DNA of 64,000 nt from the NCBI RefSeq assembly GCF_902635505.1, contig NC_045429.1, forward strand, positions 433,345,669 through 433,409,668, read 5' to 3'. Shown here one piece after another: positions 11,650-23,009 of this stretch (within the stretch, counting starts at the first letter, position 1; every line of letters starts with the position of its first letter). The notes under the pieces are model-generated. The model was not told the DNA's origin. It saw only the letters and a program-made list of their open reading frames with translations, and made no database searches. The translations under genes were made by a program, and so were the position numbers. Source of the DNA: Sarcophilus harrisii. Taxonomy: Eukaryota; Chordata; Mammalia; Dasyuromorphia; Dasyuridae.

Positions 11650-12130
11650 TTGGTGAAGATGATGGGATTAATTAATGTTGGAGGGGTGTGGGAAGATAGA
11701 CCCGTGAGTGGTAGATCAATAAAGCCATTCTGGAAAGCAATTTGGAATCACACAAAAATGTGGTTAAAATGTCCACACCCTTTGCCCCAAAGATTTCCCT
11801 ACAAGGCTCATATCCCAAGAAGGTCATCGATAAGAATAAAGTTCCCATAAATACCCAAATATTTATAACAGCACTCTTTGTAGTAGCAAAGAATCAGAAA
11901 TATAGTAGATATCCATTTATTGGGGAATGGCTTAACAAATTGTACTACATGAATATAGAGGAATATTAATGTGCTGTAAGAAATGATGTACATGATAATA
12001 TAAAAATCTGGCAGCTTGGAAAGATTTACAAAATCTAATACTGAGTGAAGTAAGCTGAGCCCAGAAAACAATATCCATAATGATGACAACAATGTAAATG
12101 GAGAGTATGACCACAAATAATCGAAAGTGA
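11650..12130 (+). mobile_element. L1 ORF2 3' fragment
   Basis: Homologous in order to the better-preserved copy at 14,106-15,207: a Trp-rich stretch encoding FWKAIWNH, then VAKNQKYSRYPFIGEWLNKL (11,886-11,945). The second half matches the coding text for the HELMLSE-like end but has lost its frame. Confidence 0.75.
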
Positions 12131-12311
12131 TTGTAATTTCAAAGAACAAGTATAGCCCCAGAAGAAAAATGTGAACTCAACTCCTCAACTCCTGCCCCCT
12201 CCACTTGGTCAGCTATATGCGGGAGATCCTCAGGCATGATGCACTGCATATATTTTCAGGGTTTTTTTTGGGGGGGGGGGAAGAATCTGAATTTTTGATA
12301 TTTCTTTTCTT

Positions 12312-12428
12312 TTTTTACTGAGGCAGTTGGAGTAAGGTGACTTGCCCAGGGTCACACAGCTAGGAAGCCAGATTTGAACTCAGATTCTCGGGGCTGGTGC
12401 TGTATCCACTGTGCCATCTAGCTGCCCC
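12312..12428 (-). mobile_element. Marsupial tRNA-like SINE
   Basis: Reads on plus as actgaggcagttggagtaag, gacttgcccagggtcacaca, gtatccactgtgccatctag and ctgcccc, which is the reverse complement of the common marsupial SINE. A G11 run precedes it at 12,270-12,280. Confidence 0.9.
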
Positions 12429-12499
12429 GATTCTTTTTCTTTAAAAATATTATTTGTCATGGGAAATGGGAATGAAAAAATACTAGGAAAAAGTCTAGG

Positions 12500-13075
12500 G
12501 ATATTAAAAAAAAACAGAAGGAAGGCTATCATTCAGGCAAGAGGTGATAAGGACATGAACTGGTTAGTGATCATTTAAGCGAACAGAAAAAGAGAGATGT
12601 GAGAGATGTCATGGAGGCAGAAATGCCAAGATTTGAGAACTGATTGGTGGTGAGAGATGAGGAAGAGTTAAGAGTAAAGAATGACTCCAAGACTGTGGGC
12701 TGGGTCACCAGATGAATTGTTCTTACTAGAGCCAAGGAAAGATGGTGTTTGTGAAATGTTGAGTTTGAGATGCCCAAGGGACAAAGGCATGGAGAAGATG
12801 TCCAAGAGATAGTTGGTGATGTGGAATGGAAGCTCAGAAGAAACATTTATTTGAGCTGGATATGAAGCTCTGGGAGTCATATGCAGAGTGATAATAGTTA
12901 AACCAAAGGGAGCTGAGAAAGTCACCCTGAGAAAGGAGAAGCACACCCAGGGTAGAGCCTCAAGGGACAGTGAGGCATAATGGGTAGATAATGATCTAAA
13001 ATGAAACCAAGAAGGAGCTTCTAGAGCGGCAGGCAGAGAATCAGGAAAGACCAGTTCCACAAAATCTTGGGAAGG
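12500..13075 (+). repeat. Old interspersed repeat, class unresolved
   Basis: Text such as gttgagtttgagatgcccaa, agttggtgatgtggaatgga and gagcctcaagggacagtgag resembles a widely dispersed mammalian repeat that I cannot assign with certainty. Related pieces occur at about 8,750-9,000, 10,045-10,190, 11,020-11,340, 31,800-31,930 and 52,080-52,180. Non-coding. Confidence 0.5.
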
Positions 13076-13089
13076 AAGAAAGCATATTT

Positions 13090-13235
13090 ATTTAAGTGTT
13101 GTCTTCCCCATTAAAATGTAAGCTTTTCAAGGGCAGGGACTGATTTTGCCTTTCTTGATATCCTCAGCAGAGTGCCTGGCACTTTGTAAGCACTTAATAC
13201 ATACAAGCTGATTGATTGTTTGATCAATAATACCC
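13090..13235 (+). mobile_element. LINE2/THER-like 3' tail
   Basis: Typical tail text: tcaagggcagggactgattt, gcctggcactttgtaagcac, then a TTGATTGTTTGA-type end. Confidence 0.7.
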
Positions 13236-13614
13236 ACTTCTCTTAAACTCATAGTTTATATTTATTTTATCTCTTAGTTCCACCCCATGCCTCTGATCAC
13301 CTAACTCCTCAGTCCTAGCACATAACACATCATTCAATGACTCTGAAATTGTGGTGATTAAATATGACTGACACTGTAAATTAGTCTGCTTTTTTGCTCT
13401 TTTTAAAAAAATCTCTTTTAAAGGATGACTCTTGGATAGGGGGAAGGAAAAGGATAAATTCCAAAGTGGAGTCAGTGTGAAAGCAAAAGATACTAATAAA
13501 GTAAGATTTAAAAATTAAAATAAAATTTAAAATCAAATGTACTTAATGGAATAAATTTCTTTTTTTGTTGTTTTCAATGTTAATATTATTTTAATGTTAA
13601 TTTCATTATTTATT

Positions 13615-14095
13615 TTTTTATTAAAGCTTTTTATTTTCAAAGCATATGCATGGATAATTTTTCAACATTGACCCTTGCAAAAACTTTGTGTTCTAAATTT
13701 CCCCCTTTTCCCCCATCCCCTTCCCTAGATGTCAAGTAATCTAGTATATGTTAAACTATGTTTAATTCTTCTATATATATTTCTACAATTAGCATGCTGC
13801 ACAAGAAAAATCAGATCAAAAAGGGAAAAAATGAGAATGAAAACAAAATGCAAATAACAACAAAAAAAGAGTGAAAATACTATGTTGTGATGCACTCTTA
13901 ATTTCCAGTCCTCTCTCTGGGTGCAGATGGCTCTCTTCATCACAAAATCATTGGAATTGGCCTCAATCATCTCATTCTTGAAGAGAGCCACATCCATCAG
14001 AATTGATCTTCGTATAATCTTGTTGCCGGGTACAATGATCTGCTCATTTCACTTAGCATCAGTTTTCAGAAGTCTCTTCAGGTCTCTCTCAAATC
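13615..14095 (-). mobile_element. L1 fragment, 3' part of an interrupted minus-strand copy
   Basis: On the minus strand it runs from the coding-end text gatgctaagtgaaatgagca (about 14,043-14,062) through a T-rich 3' UTR to an A-rich end at about 13,620. Its continuation is found at 15,218-15,310. The two pieces were split by the plus-strand L1 at 14,106-15,207. Confidence 0.8.
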
Positions 14096-14105
14096 TTCTG
14101 CTGAT

Positions 14106-15207
14106 AAACTGGGAAAACAGTTTTACAGTCAAAGGTTCTGATAAAGGCCTCATTTCCAAAATATATAGAGAATTGACTCTAATTGATAAGAAATCAAGCC
14201 ATTCTCCAACTGATAAATGGTCAAAGGATACAAACAGACAAATTTCAGATGATGAAATTGAAACTATTTTTACTCATATAAAAGTGTTCCAAATCATTAT
14301 TAATCAGAGAAATGCAAATTAAAACAACTCTGAGATACTATTGCACACCTGTCAGATTGGATAAGATGACAGGAAAAGATAATTATGAATGTTGGAGGGG
14401 ATGCGGGAAAACTGGGACACTGATACATTGTTGGTGGAGTTATGAACGAATCCAGCCATTCTGGAGAGCAATCTGGAATTATGCCCAAAAAGCTACCAAA
14501 CTGTACATACCCTTTGCTCCAGCAGTGTTACTACTGGGATTATATCCCAAAGAAATATTAAAGAAAGGAAAGGGACTCACATTCGCCAAAATGTTTGTGG
14601 CAGCCCTTTTTGTGGTGGCTAGAAACTGGAAAATGAATGGATACCCATCAATTGGAGAATGGTTGGGTAAGTTGTGGTATAAGAATGTTATGGAATATTA
14701 TTATTCTGTAAGAAATGACCAGCAGGATGAATACAGAGAGGCTTGGAGAGACTTACATGAACTGATGCTGAGTGAAATGAGCAGAACCAAGAGATCATTA
14801 CACACTTCAACAACGATACTATATGAGGATGTATTCTGATAGAAGTGGATTTCTTCGACAATGAGAAAGATCCAATTCAGTTCCAATTGATCAGTGATGG
14901 ACAGAACACTGGGAATTGAATGTGGACTATTTGCATTTTTATTTTTCTTCCCAGGTTATTTTTACCTTCTGAATGCAATTTTTCTTGTGCAACAAGAGAA
15001 CTATATGGATCTGTCCACATATATTGTATTTAAGATATACTTTAACATGTTTAACATGTATGAGACTGCCTGCCATCTAGGGGAGGGGATGGAGGGAGGG
15101 AGGGGAAAAGTTGGAACAGAAGGGTGTGCAAGGGACATTATTGAAAAATTACTCATGCATATGTTCTGCCAATAAAAAGCTATAATAAAAAAAGTTTTAA
15201 AAAACCA
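14106..15207 (+). mobile_element. 5'-truncated L1 (ORF2 C-terminus plus 3' UTR), nested
   Basis: Plus-strand L1 with the end of ORF2: GLISKIYRELTLIDKKS near 14,139, then after a frameshift HCWWSYERIQPFWRAIWNYA (14,429-14,488) and ARNWKMNGYPSIGEWLGKLW (14,618-14,677), in the same order as the human L1 ORF2 C-terminus. A 3' UTR with a GGGAGGGAGGGG-like run follows, ending aataaaaagctataat and poly-A. The flanking duplication TTCTGCTGAT lies at 14,096-14,105 and 15,208-15,217. At least one frameshift and the missing 5' part make it inactive. Confidence 0.88.
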
Positions 15208-15310
15208 TTCTGCTGATTGTTTCTTATAGAACAATAATATTCCATAACATTCATATACCATAACTTATTCAGCCATTCTCCAAATGAGGAATATCTACTC
15301 AGTTGGAATA
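15208..15310 (-). mobile_element. L1 fragment, 5' part of the interrupted minus-strand copy
   Basis: Read on the minus strand: ggagaatggctgaataagtt, atggtatatgaatgttatgg, aatattattgttctataaga. This is the stretch that normally precedes the text at 13,615-14,095, so both were one element before the plus-strand L1 landed. The first ten bases (15,208-15,217) are the duplicated target site. Confidence 0.75.
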
Positions 15311-15769
15311 AATTTCTGATAAATACTAAAGCCTTTATTTTTTTCTTGCATTGAGCTTATAGTCATGATCATACCTGAATATGGCCCTGGGTGAAGAGAA
15401 TAATCTTGGTCATAAAACATACACACACACACACACACAGAATACAACACACATGATATACTCTCCCTCTTTGTCTGTCTGACTCTGTCTCTCCATTCCC
15501 CTCTTTTTTCCTTTCCCCTCAACCCCCTTCCTTCTTTCCCCCAAAGGCTTGAACAACATGGTAATATCCAGCTCTTCCAGACATTCTATTTACTATTTGT
15601 TTTTATTGAGTAGGGGTTATGTGAATTTTTAACACAGAGAATGGACAGAATAGGCAATAGACAAAAAGATAAAGAGTAGTTTAACTCAATTCAGCTGTTA
15701 AAATTGGTTGACATTTTAGCTAGTCAAAGGATTTATTCCCAGTTTTAAAGACCCTTTGAATAGGTATCT

Positions 15770-16104
15770 TTCCTTGGTTTTCTCTACTATAAAATGAGGA
15801 AGTTATATACAAATATAACAGAATATCATGGCACTATAGGAAACAACAAACACAAGGAAATCAAAGACTCTTTGCATTAAACACTTGGGTGACATGGTGA
15901 CTAGAAGTAAGCAGAGCCTAGAGTATAGATTGTTATATTCACATTGATCACAATAACATAAAGAAAAATAATACTAAATGCTATCAAGGCAATGACCAAT
16001 CTTGATTCCAGTGAACTCGTGACAAGATATATCCCTCTTCTCTCAGTAGAGAGATGGTAGTGAATTAAATGAGACATATGTTGGCAAACATTAATAATGT
16101 ATTT

Positions 16105-16136
<32 letters not shown>
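15770..16136 (+). mobile_element. LINE-like fragment followed by T30
   Basis: Text such as agaatatcatggcactatag, agtaagcagagcctagagta and agagagatggtagtgaatta resembles a diverged relative of the local L1-type 3' ends. It ends in a 30-base T run (16,107-16,136). Family uncertain. Confidence 0.45.
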
Positions 16137-16139
<3 letters not shown>

Positions 16140-17515
16140 GATTTGTTGGATTTCCCTAAGCCTCCAAAGTTCACAAGAGGATTCTATTGCGGGGTAATGT
16201 ATCAGTGATTTTTTTCCCCTTTGACATCAATAAAACATTAAAAAAAACTAAACAAAATAATAATGTTGGACTAGATAATCTCGGAGAGCCTGCCCACATC
16301 TATTATTCTGTGTCCATGGGGGACATGTCAAATTAGCCTATACTTCCCCCAGGTTAGATTAGTTTTTGGGGATTTTCTGAGCAGCCCACAGTAAAAATAT
16401 ATGCATCATTTCCCTCTGCCTTAATCTGCTCTTCCTTAAGCCAAATTCCTCAAAATAACAAAGCCTGAAATGTGCAGTCCACAATACAGAGTTGCCCCCC
16501 CCCCCCATCATTATGAAGTAGGCAGGCCCACAGAAAGCCAACAAGACTTTCTGCCTGGCCAAGTAAATTCAGCTTTTGCTTTTGCAGACTTCAGACTTCC
16601 AACACCAGTCCGATGGAGCCAGGAAGTCACCCATCGAGTCTTCAAACAACAGACAACAAGAGGGGCTTAAGCTTCAGAGGGGGGCAAATGTTGCTGGAGC
16701 TGTTTGGACAACCCTCCTTTTATTTCTATAAGACTTGGGAGACTGGAACCTGACACCCCTCCTGCACTTTCAACAGAGATAATCCCTGACCCCTGATCCT
16801 GGTCAGGGTCAATACCCAGGTGTGTATATAACCCTAGGTTAGGACACCTAGAAAATAGTGGAGAAGCCAGGCCCTTTTCAAATCCTTATGTGTGTATATG
16901 GACATGTATTTGCACATGTGTGTGAACGTATATACAAGTTGTATATATTGTATATGTTGTGTGTATTTATATGTATTATATAGTATGTATTTGTATGTGT
17001 AGTTATATGTATTATAGGTTATTCACCCTATGGACAACATAAACATCCAATAAGATTCCTCTTTCACTTAGGCAAGTTCTACTTTTCTCCTCATCTCTCC
17101 CCAGACCAACAGGCATTTAGCTTTAGAGTACTACCCTGAAGGTTTGGACTTCCACAGAAGGGAAATACATGTGGAGAGAATAGACAATTAACTCCCCTAA
17201 CATTCTAATAAATCCTATTGTCATCCCAGGGATCAAAACTTACTTTCAATCTTATAGCATTACCCTGAGGATTTGTCTCCACTTCAGGAGGGAAACATAC
17301 TGATTATATGCTAAACTGCCAACTCCCTTCCCATTGGAGGTATGCTGTAGGATTGAAATAGCAAAGGGAAAAAGGAGGGGAAAAAGTCCAGATCTATGGG
17401 TCTGTATGATTATAATTCTTAAATTCGTCTCTCAGCTCCTACAATTACATATGTAGTCCTCTTTTCTCTCCTAGAGGTTGGTACTGTCCAATAACAATAA
17501 CTTCCCTTCTCTCTC
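16137..17515. other. Intergenic, no gene seen
   Basis: Contains a C12 run (16,495-16,506) and a TGTATAT-rich block (about 16,885-17,020). The remainder is unassigned. A short plus-strand frame at 16,470-16,670 crosses the C run and has no recognisable domain. Confidence 0.5.
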
Positions 17516-17519
17516 TCTA

Positions 17520-18020
17520 ACCACACCATAATTATTCTAGTTCAGCATCTCATCACCTCTTACCTAGATTAGTACACTGGGCTCCTAATTAATTTCCCAC
17601 TCAACAATCTCCCTCTGTTCAGAACACTACAAAGCTGCCAAATTGATATTCCTCAAGCTCATGTCTAAACCTGTATGGCACTCCCACTCAAGAAGCTTCC
17701 ATGACTTTCTATTGTTTCTAGGATAAAATACAAACTCCTGTGTTTAGAATTTGAAGACATTGACTGCTTTCTATCTCCACTCTATTTTTCCAGAGATTCA
17801 CATTATTTTTTCTCACACAACCTGCCCTCAGCTAAGTTGTCCTATTTGCTGTTTTTTATATATCGCATTTCCTGTCTTTTTGACTTTGCACAAGCTCTCC
17901 CCAGTTTCCTGTAATTCTTCTTCATTTCTACTTCCTAGGACCCCTGGGATCTTTCAAGGCTCAGCTCAAATGATAGATCCTTCAAGAAACCTTCCCTGAT
18001 TCCCCCAGTTATTGGTGCCT
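17520..18020 (+). mobile_element. LINE2 3' region
   Basis: Follows the LINE2 order: cacaaagctgccaaattg-like text near 17,628, tctaggataaaatacaaact, tttgcacaagctctccccag, ggctcagctcaaatgatag, ccttccctgattcccccagt. Worn and non-coding. Confidence 0.8.
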
Positions 18021-18814
18021 CCCAATACTTTGTGTTTAGTTGTTGTTGTTGTTGCTTGTCCTTCAAGAAGACCATGACATCAGCGAGGTGATGACATGCC
18101 ATGTAAGTGAATTGGATTTAATTGAGGGAGGGCTGGTCAAGGTCACTAGCCTTATTTTCTCTTCCAGAGTCGTCTGAATCCAGTGGCAAGATATAGATCA
18201 GGATGACTGGAGATGATTCTGGATGCAGTGGGAGTATGTTTATTTGTATACATTCCATATTTATATATCAACGAGGTTCTATTTTTTTCAGTGTAATGTA
18301 AGCTACTTAACAGGGACCACATCACCGGATCTCCCGGAACTCAGCCTAATGCTTGGCAAATGTCTGATATTGTTGATCTGACTGAGAGACATCACTGAGC
18401 TCTCAAATTTGAGGTTACTAGGGAGACAATTATGAGACTGATGCTGTCTAGGATATCACCCTTTGAATGCTAGAAGCTGGATTCTGGGCTCTTTATTCCC
18501 AGGAATTCCTCTTCCTCCATCCAGGAAGCTGGGATGAAAGAACTCTGAGCATTTCTCCAGAAAGCTGGGGTTCAGTTGCTCCCACCAGTAGGATCACATG
18601 GTTCTCTTCTCATTTTGGAAAGTATACCTGCTGAAGCTGCTCTGGGACTGGGGTGTAAGCATCCAAAATCCAGGAATTCAAGGTCCAGACATATTTGGGC
18701 CATTCCCTTGGGTGGTTATTAGAAGCTCTGGGGGAGCTTTTCCTAACCCCCCCCCCCCCAAGAGCCCGACATAGCTCTTAGCCAGCACACTTAGGTCTGC
18801 TGATCTTGGATCTT

Positions 18815-19075
18815 TCTGACTCTCTCTGTCTCTGTCTCTGTCTCTTTCTCTATCTCTGAGTCTGTGTCTGTCTTTTTCTATCTCTCTATCTCTGTCTCTG
18901 CCTCTCTGTCTCTATTTCTCCCTGTCCCTCGGTCTCTGTCTCTCTCTTTTTGTCTCTTTCTCTATCTCTCTCTATCTGTCTGTCTCTCTCTCTGGCTGTC
19001 TCTATCCCTGTCTCTCCTTTCTATCTGTCACTTTCTGTCTCTTACTCTGTCTTTCTCTTTTTCTCTCCAGTTTTT
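18815..19075. repeat. (TCTC/TCTG)n low-complexity tract
   Basis: About 260 bases of TCTCTGTCTC-type repeat. A Leu/Ser-rich open frame across it is an artefact. A C13 run (18,747-18,759) lies just before. Confidence 0.95.
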
Positions 19076-19084
19076 CTCAATCTC

Positions 19085-19560
19085 TTCCCACCCCCAGGAA
19101 TTCTCTATCACCTCCAGAATCAAATATGAAATTCTGTTGCCATTCAAAGCCCCTGATAACATAACCCTTCTATCTTTCCAATCTCCTTATAACTCATTTC
19201 CCACACATAAGCTTTCCTGCTGTTCCTTTTGTCTCCTGACTTTTTCCCTGGATGGTCCCCAAGTCTGGAATTCTTCCCCTTCTCCTCTCTGCTTCTTGGC
19301 TTCTCCGGCTTCCTTCAAGTCCCAGGTTGAATGCCACCTGCTTCATAAGGCCTTTCCTGGTCTCCCCATAAAACTGATTCCCTAAATTTATCTCTGTGGA
19401 TCTTCCTTGTATAGGGTTGTTTGCATGTTGTTTTCCCCATTAGATTGGGAGCTTCTTGAGGGCAGGAATTGTCTTATCTTTTGCCTTTCTTTCTATGCTC
19501 AGAGCCTAATACAGAGTCTAGCTCATAGTCGTTTAATAAATGCTTTTTGACCTTTCTGAC
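19085..19560 (+). mobile_element. LINE2 3' region
   Basis: Contains tcaaatatgaaattctgttg, ttccttcaagtcccaggttg, gcttcttgagggcaggaatt and a final tttaataaatgctttttgac. This is the LINE2 end, in the same orientation as 17,520-18,020. Confidence 0.8.
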
Positions 19561-19974
19561 TCCAGATTTTCCGTCAATTTTTCTTAGTTTAGTTTTGTTT
19601 TACTTGGAGAAGAAATTCCCACTCTATAACCCCTCCAAGGTGTTTTTCTTTTGGAAGGAAGGGGGAGAGGGTTAGTGTGAAAAGAGGTCAAGGAGTGGTT
19701 GCAAAGCTTGGGGAAATCCATATTACACTCCTGAAATAAGCAAACATACCTCCTATGGACTGAATAAATATTGTTCTTGTATTATAACTTGTCAAATCTA
19801 GGTGGTAGTTATTGTAGATAATAAAAGACAAATTCGCTTACAGACATTGCTGAATTCCCTGAAGCTTTCATCACAAATTTTTTCTCAGTCAACAGATACT
19901 ATAATAACAATAAAATCTGTCCCAAGATCACTGCTGACTAAATTTCTAGAAAATGATGAGAGCAAGATGATGAT

Positions 19975-20240
19975 GATTGATAATAATATTTATTATATGT
20001 ATAATATATCATAATAACATACTATATCAATATAATGATACATATGCTTATAATTATATTATATAATATATTTATGTGAATATTATGTTTACATATATAA
20101 TATTTTGTTATATTTACAAATATTATTTTATATCTTATATTCACAATTATTTGTTATATGTTATTTTCTCTTATATTTACATATATCATTTTATATCTTA
20201 TATTCACATATATTACTTTCTATTATATATTATTTTCTAT
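19975..20240. repeat. AT-rich low-complexity block
   Basis: Dense TATAATAT/TATATTTACA words, some of them arranged as loose direct repeats (ttatatcttatattcaca occurs twice). Confidence 0.9.
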
Positions 20241-21019
20241 CTTAAATGTTAGAATTTGCTTTACTTTGAAAAGAAACCTCAAAAAAGAAAAGTTGGGAAT
20301 TTCAACTTTAGTCCTCCCACCAGGGCTAATGCCCCTTATAATAAAAGCCTCTCTGGGTTATTTCCAAATCTGCAAGAAGGAGAACTCACTTCCTTAATCC
20401 TCTGGGGAGTGGTGGGGGGGAACTATAAAGGGTCTGGTTTTCCCCTTGAAAAAAATTGCCTGAGCAGTGGGAGTGGACTTTTTTCCAAGGATACTTCCGG
20501 AGAGATCCCTTTGGGGAAGGTAAGCCTGCACCAAACAAGATCGCATGCACCTTAAACTGAGGCAACCCTAGATAACTGGATTTGGAGTCAGGAAAATCTC
20601 TTTTCTCCACCTTTCTCGAAAGGGATGAATTATGGGTGTGGGACACCTCGTATAATTCAGTCTTGGTTGATCTGTTGCTTAGGAAATGGAACTTGCGATC
20701 AAATAGAGCAAAGCGAATGCTTCCTTCCACATGCTAACGGCCAAGCCTGGGCCCAGAGAAGCCTCCCCCTTTCTTTGCATGTGTGGGGGGAGTCCTAGAT
20801 GTGGGGAGGGAGTCCTGGACTTGGGATACTGTATCTTCAGACTTTGTTACTGTTGCAAAGTTTCCTTGCACTTTTTTCATTGGCTCTCGGGGAGGCGTTG
20901 GGGAGGAGAGATAGATTGAGACCTGGAAGCAACGTATAAACAAAAAGAAATTAATTTAAAAAAAAAAAAAAAACAAAACACTAAGAAGTAGAAGAGGAAA
21001 AAATAAGAGAAAGAATCGA
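20241..21019. other. Intergenic, no gene seen
   Basis: Mostly unassigned unique-looking DNA upstream (plus sense) of the tRNA CpG island. An A-rich run lies at about 20,956-20,973. No exon supported. Confidence 0.5.
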
Positions 21020-21538
21020 AACGCCCCTGGGAAATCGCAGCCGCGCGCCCAGAAGCAGAATCTCACCTAAAGAAGGCGAGTTCGTTCCCTAGCCCTGAAT
21101 GCCCGCGCCCCCTCGTGGGGGCTCTCACCGGGCTCTGGGGGTCGTACCGCGGCTGGGCACAGCTGGACAGCTGCTAGAGGCGCCCCAGGGGATGAGGGAT
21201 CCCTTGAAGCTCCACTGGGACCTCGCGGGAGCTGGTCCCTGAGCTGTCTCCCAGGGATTCTGCCCCGGCAGGGTCAGCTGCCGATGCTCATTGCCTAGAG
21301 CAGGGAAGGGGGAACACTACCCATGGCCCCCGCTCCCCGCTTTTAGCCTAACTAAAGGGTGGGTCCCTCCTAAAATCTGCCCGAGATTCAACCCTTCTAA
21401 CTGCAACTCGCACCGCAGGCCCGGCCCGACCAGGCCTTGGCCCGGATAGCGGCAAGATCTGCCTGGGAGGCGAGCGTGCAACCGGACATTGGGGAAGGGG
21501 GGTGGGGAACCCCAGAAGAACAAATGTCCAAAATAACC

Positions 21539-21543
21539 AAAAA
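21539..21543 (-). terminator. Candidate Pol III terminator for tRNA-Thr
   Basis: Five A on plus, so T5 on the transcribed direction, 60 bases beyond the tRNA end. A T4 lies slightly further on (about 21,530-21,533). Confidence 0.55.
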
Positions 21544-21603
21544 TGCGCCCTGGCTAGGAGGGCCGGGAGCCGGAGAGGGCCGGGCCACGGCCCCCCACGC
21601 CGC

Positions 21604-21675
21604 AGGCACGGACGGGGTTCGAACCCGCGATCTTCGGTTTACGAGACCGACGCCTTACCACTTGGCCACCGCGCC
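21604..21675 (-). tRNA. tRNA-Thr, anticodon CGT
   Basis: Read on the minus strand this folds as a complete 72-base tRNA. The acceptor stem GGCGCGG pairs with CCGTGCC (one G-T pair) and the discriminator base is T. The anticodon loop CTCGTAA carries CGT between stems TCGGT and ACCGA. The internal Pol III A box (TGGCCAAGTGG) and B box (GGTTCGAAC) are intact, and no intron is present. A T5 terminator follows about 60 bases downstream. It reads ACG threonine codons in the cytosol. Compared with the human gene I remember, a base at the start of the T stem is G instead of A, giving a G-U pair. The CCA end is not encoded, as usual. Confidence 0.97.
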
Positions 21676-22169
21676 TGACAGGCTTGCAGCAGGCGAAAGC
21701 AGTCAGTGGAAGGCAGGCGGGGCAGCCGCGGCCGGCCCGGGCCTCTCGGGCTGCTGGCTCAGCTTCTGCCCCGGCCCCGTGCCCAGTCCGAGCTCCCCCG
21801 GGGCTCACGCTCGGCGGCAGCCCCCGAAGCTTGGCCAAAGCCCGGCCGCGCGCCGAGCCTGCCCGCCGTGACCTCCGGGAGCGCTGTCCCGGAGTTCCGG
21901 AGGCCCCGCGGGCCCACTCCGGCTCTGCAGAAGAGGTCCCCGGTGCGCTCCCCCCAGCCCGATCCTGGGATGCCTCCCTCCTCCTCCCCCCCGCAGGAGC
22001 CTCAGCTCCCCCACATCCCCCTCAATATCCCGGGGCCACCAGCCATTCCATTCTTTCCCCCGACAACCCCCGCAATTTCAAACCAAGAAGGACGCCCACC
22101 TCCATCTCGGGTGGGCTTGTGCGGGTGCCCTTCTCCCCACGAGCGAGAAGAGCCACCAGGAGGCAGTAG

Positions 22170-22240
22170 ATGCACGCGTGCATGCAGGGGTGCATACGTG
22201 CATGTGTACATATGTGCATGCGTTCACGCGGGCACAGTGT
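22170..22240. repeat. Alternating purine-pyrimidine tract (GCATG/ACGTGCAT)
   Basis: About 70 bases of near-alternating purines and pyrimidines (gcacgcgtgcatgcagg, gtgcatacgtgcatgtgtac). They fall inside the CpG island about 500 bases from the tRNA, on its upstream side. Confidence 0.75.
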
Positions 22241-22849
22241 CAGCCCTCCCGGGTCCCGGCCCCGGCCCCCTCACAGCGGAGCAGCCCGCGGGGCTTCTCG
22301 GTGTCCCGGGACACAGCCGGGACAAAGGCCAGGCGCGAGCTGGAGGCCGAGGGTCTCCGCTGCTCCCCTCCCGATGGGGCAGTCCAGATAGGAGAGGACG
22401 GTCCAGACGCGTGGGTGCGAGAAGCAAGGGGGAACCCCCCGAAATCCAAGGACAGCTTAGAACCCGGGGCCCTTGTGTCGCGCCCGCCCCAGCCCCGCCG
22501 AGACCTGAGGTGAGGAAGGGCCGCGGCTCGGAAAGCGCAGAACGCGACGTCCAAGTTCAAGGGCCTGCCCCGGTGGCCACGCGCCCCGGGCGTCTGAACA
22601 AAGTTCTAGGTGCGCTTGCGGTTCCGCTTCCTTCTCTGGAAAGGGAGGGTTTCGCCTGCGAGCGAGCCCGGATGTATTACTGAGCTAACCAGAGAGTTCT
22701 CGTCCGGGAGGTACCGCAATTCGAAGACGCGGCCATTTCACGATTCAAGTGAATGAGTTACAAACGCAGGGGTAAGCCTGTTGTTCTGACCCCATTGGGG
22801 CTTTTTTTTGGGCAAAAGAAACAGACGTGGAAAACACATTTCCTCCTCC

Positions 22850-22952
22850 AGCTCATTTTACTGACACATTAGTGTCTAAGGATGGATTTGAACTCAGATC
22901 GATCTTGCCTATAGCGTTTTGCATCCGCGGCATTATGGCCCGCCTACCCCAA
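22850..22952 (-). mobile_element. Marsupial SINE fragment
   Basis: Reverse-orientation SINE text: ctccagctcattttactgac, ggatttgaactcagatcgat, then a worn cattatggcccgcctacccc. Confidence 0.65.
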
Positions 22953-23009
22953 ATCAAGTCCAGGTCTATATTAGAGCCAGGAAGATGAAACCCAGAATCG
23001 AACATTCAG

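Larger units (their letters stand above)
21020..22760. promoter_or_regulatory. CpG island containing a tRNA-Thr gene
   Basis: GC-rich, CpG-rich block of about 1.7 kb between AT-rich flanks. The tRNA gene sits in its left third. Long open frames crossing it, including one of 325 codons on the plus strand (21,706-22,683), are Pro/Arg/Gly/Ala-rich with no domain. They are expected from GC content and are not called as genes. An unannotated Pol II promoter is possible. Confidence 0.7.

Noticed and set aside
18864-19385. 173-codon plus frame
   Set aside because: First half is the TCTC/TCTG repeat, second half a LINE2 fragment.
21706-22683. 325-codon open frame on plus across the tRNA CpG island
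   Set aside because: Pro/Arg/Gly/Ala-rich with no domain, repeats or splice support. Long frames are expected in GC-rich islands and several overlap in other frames here.
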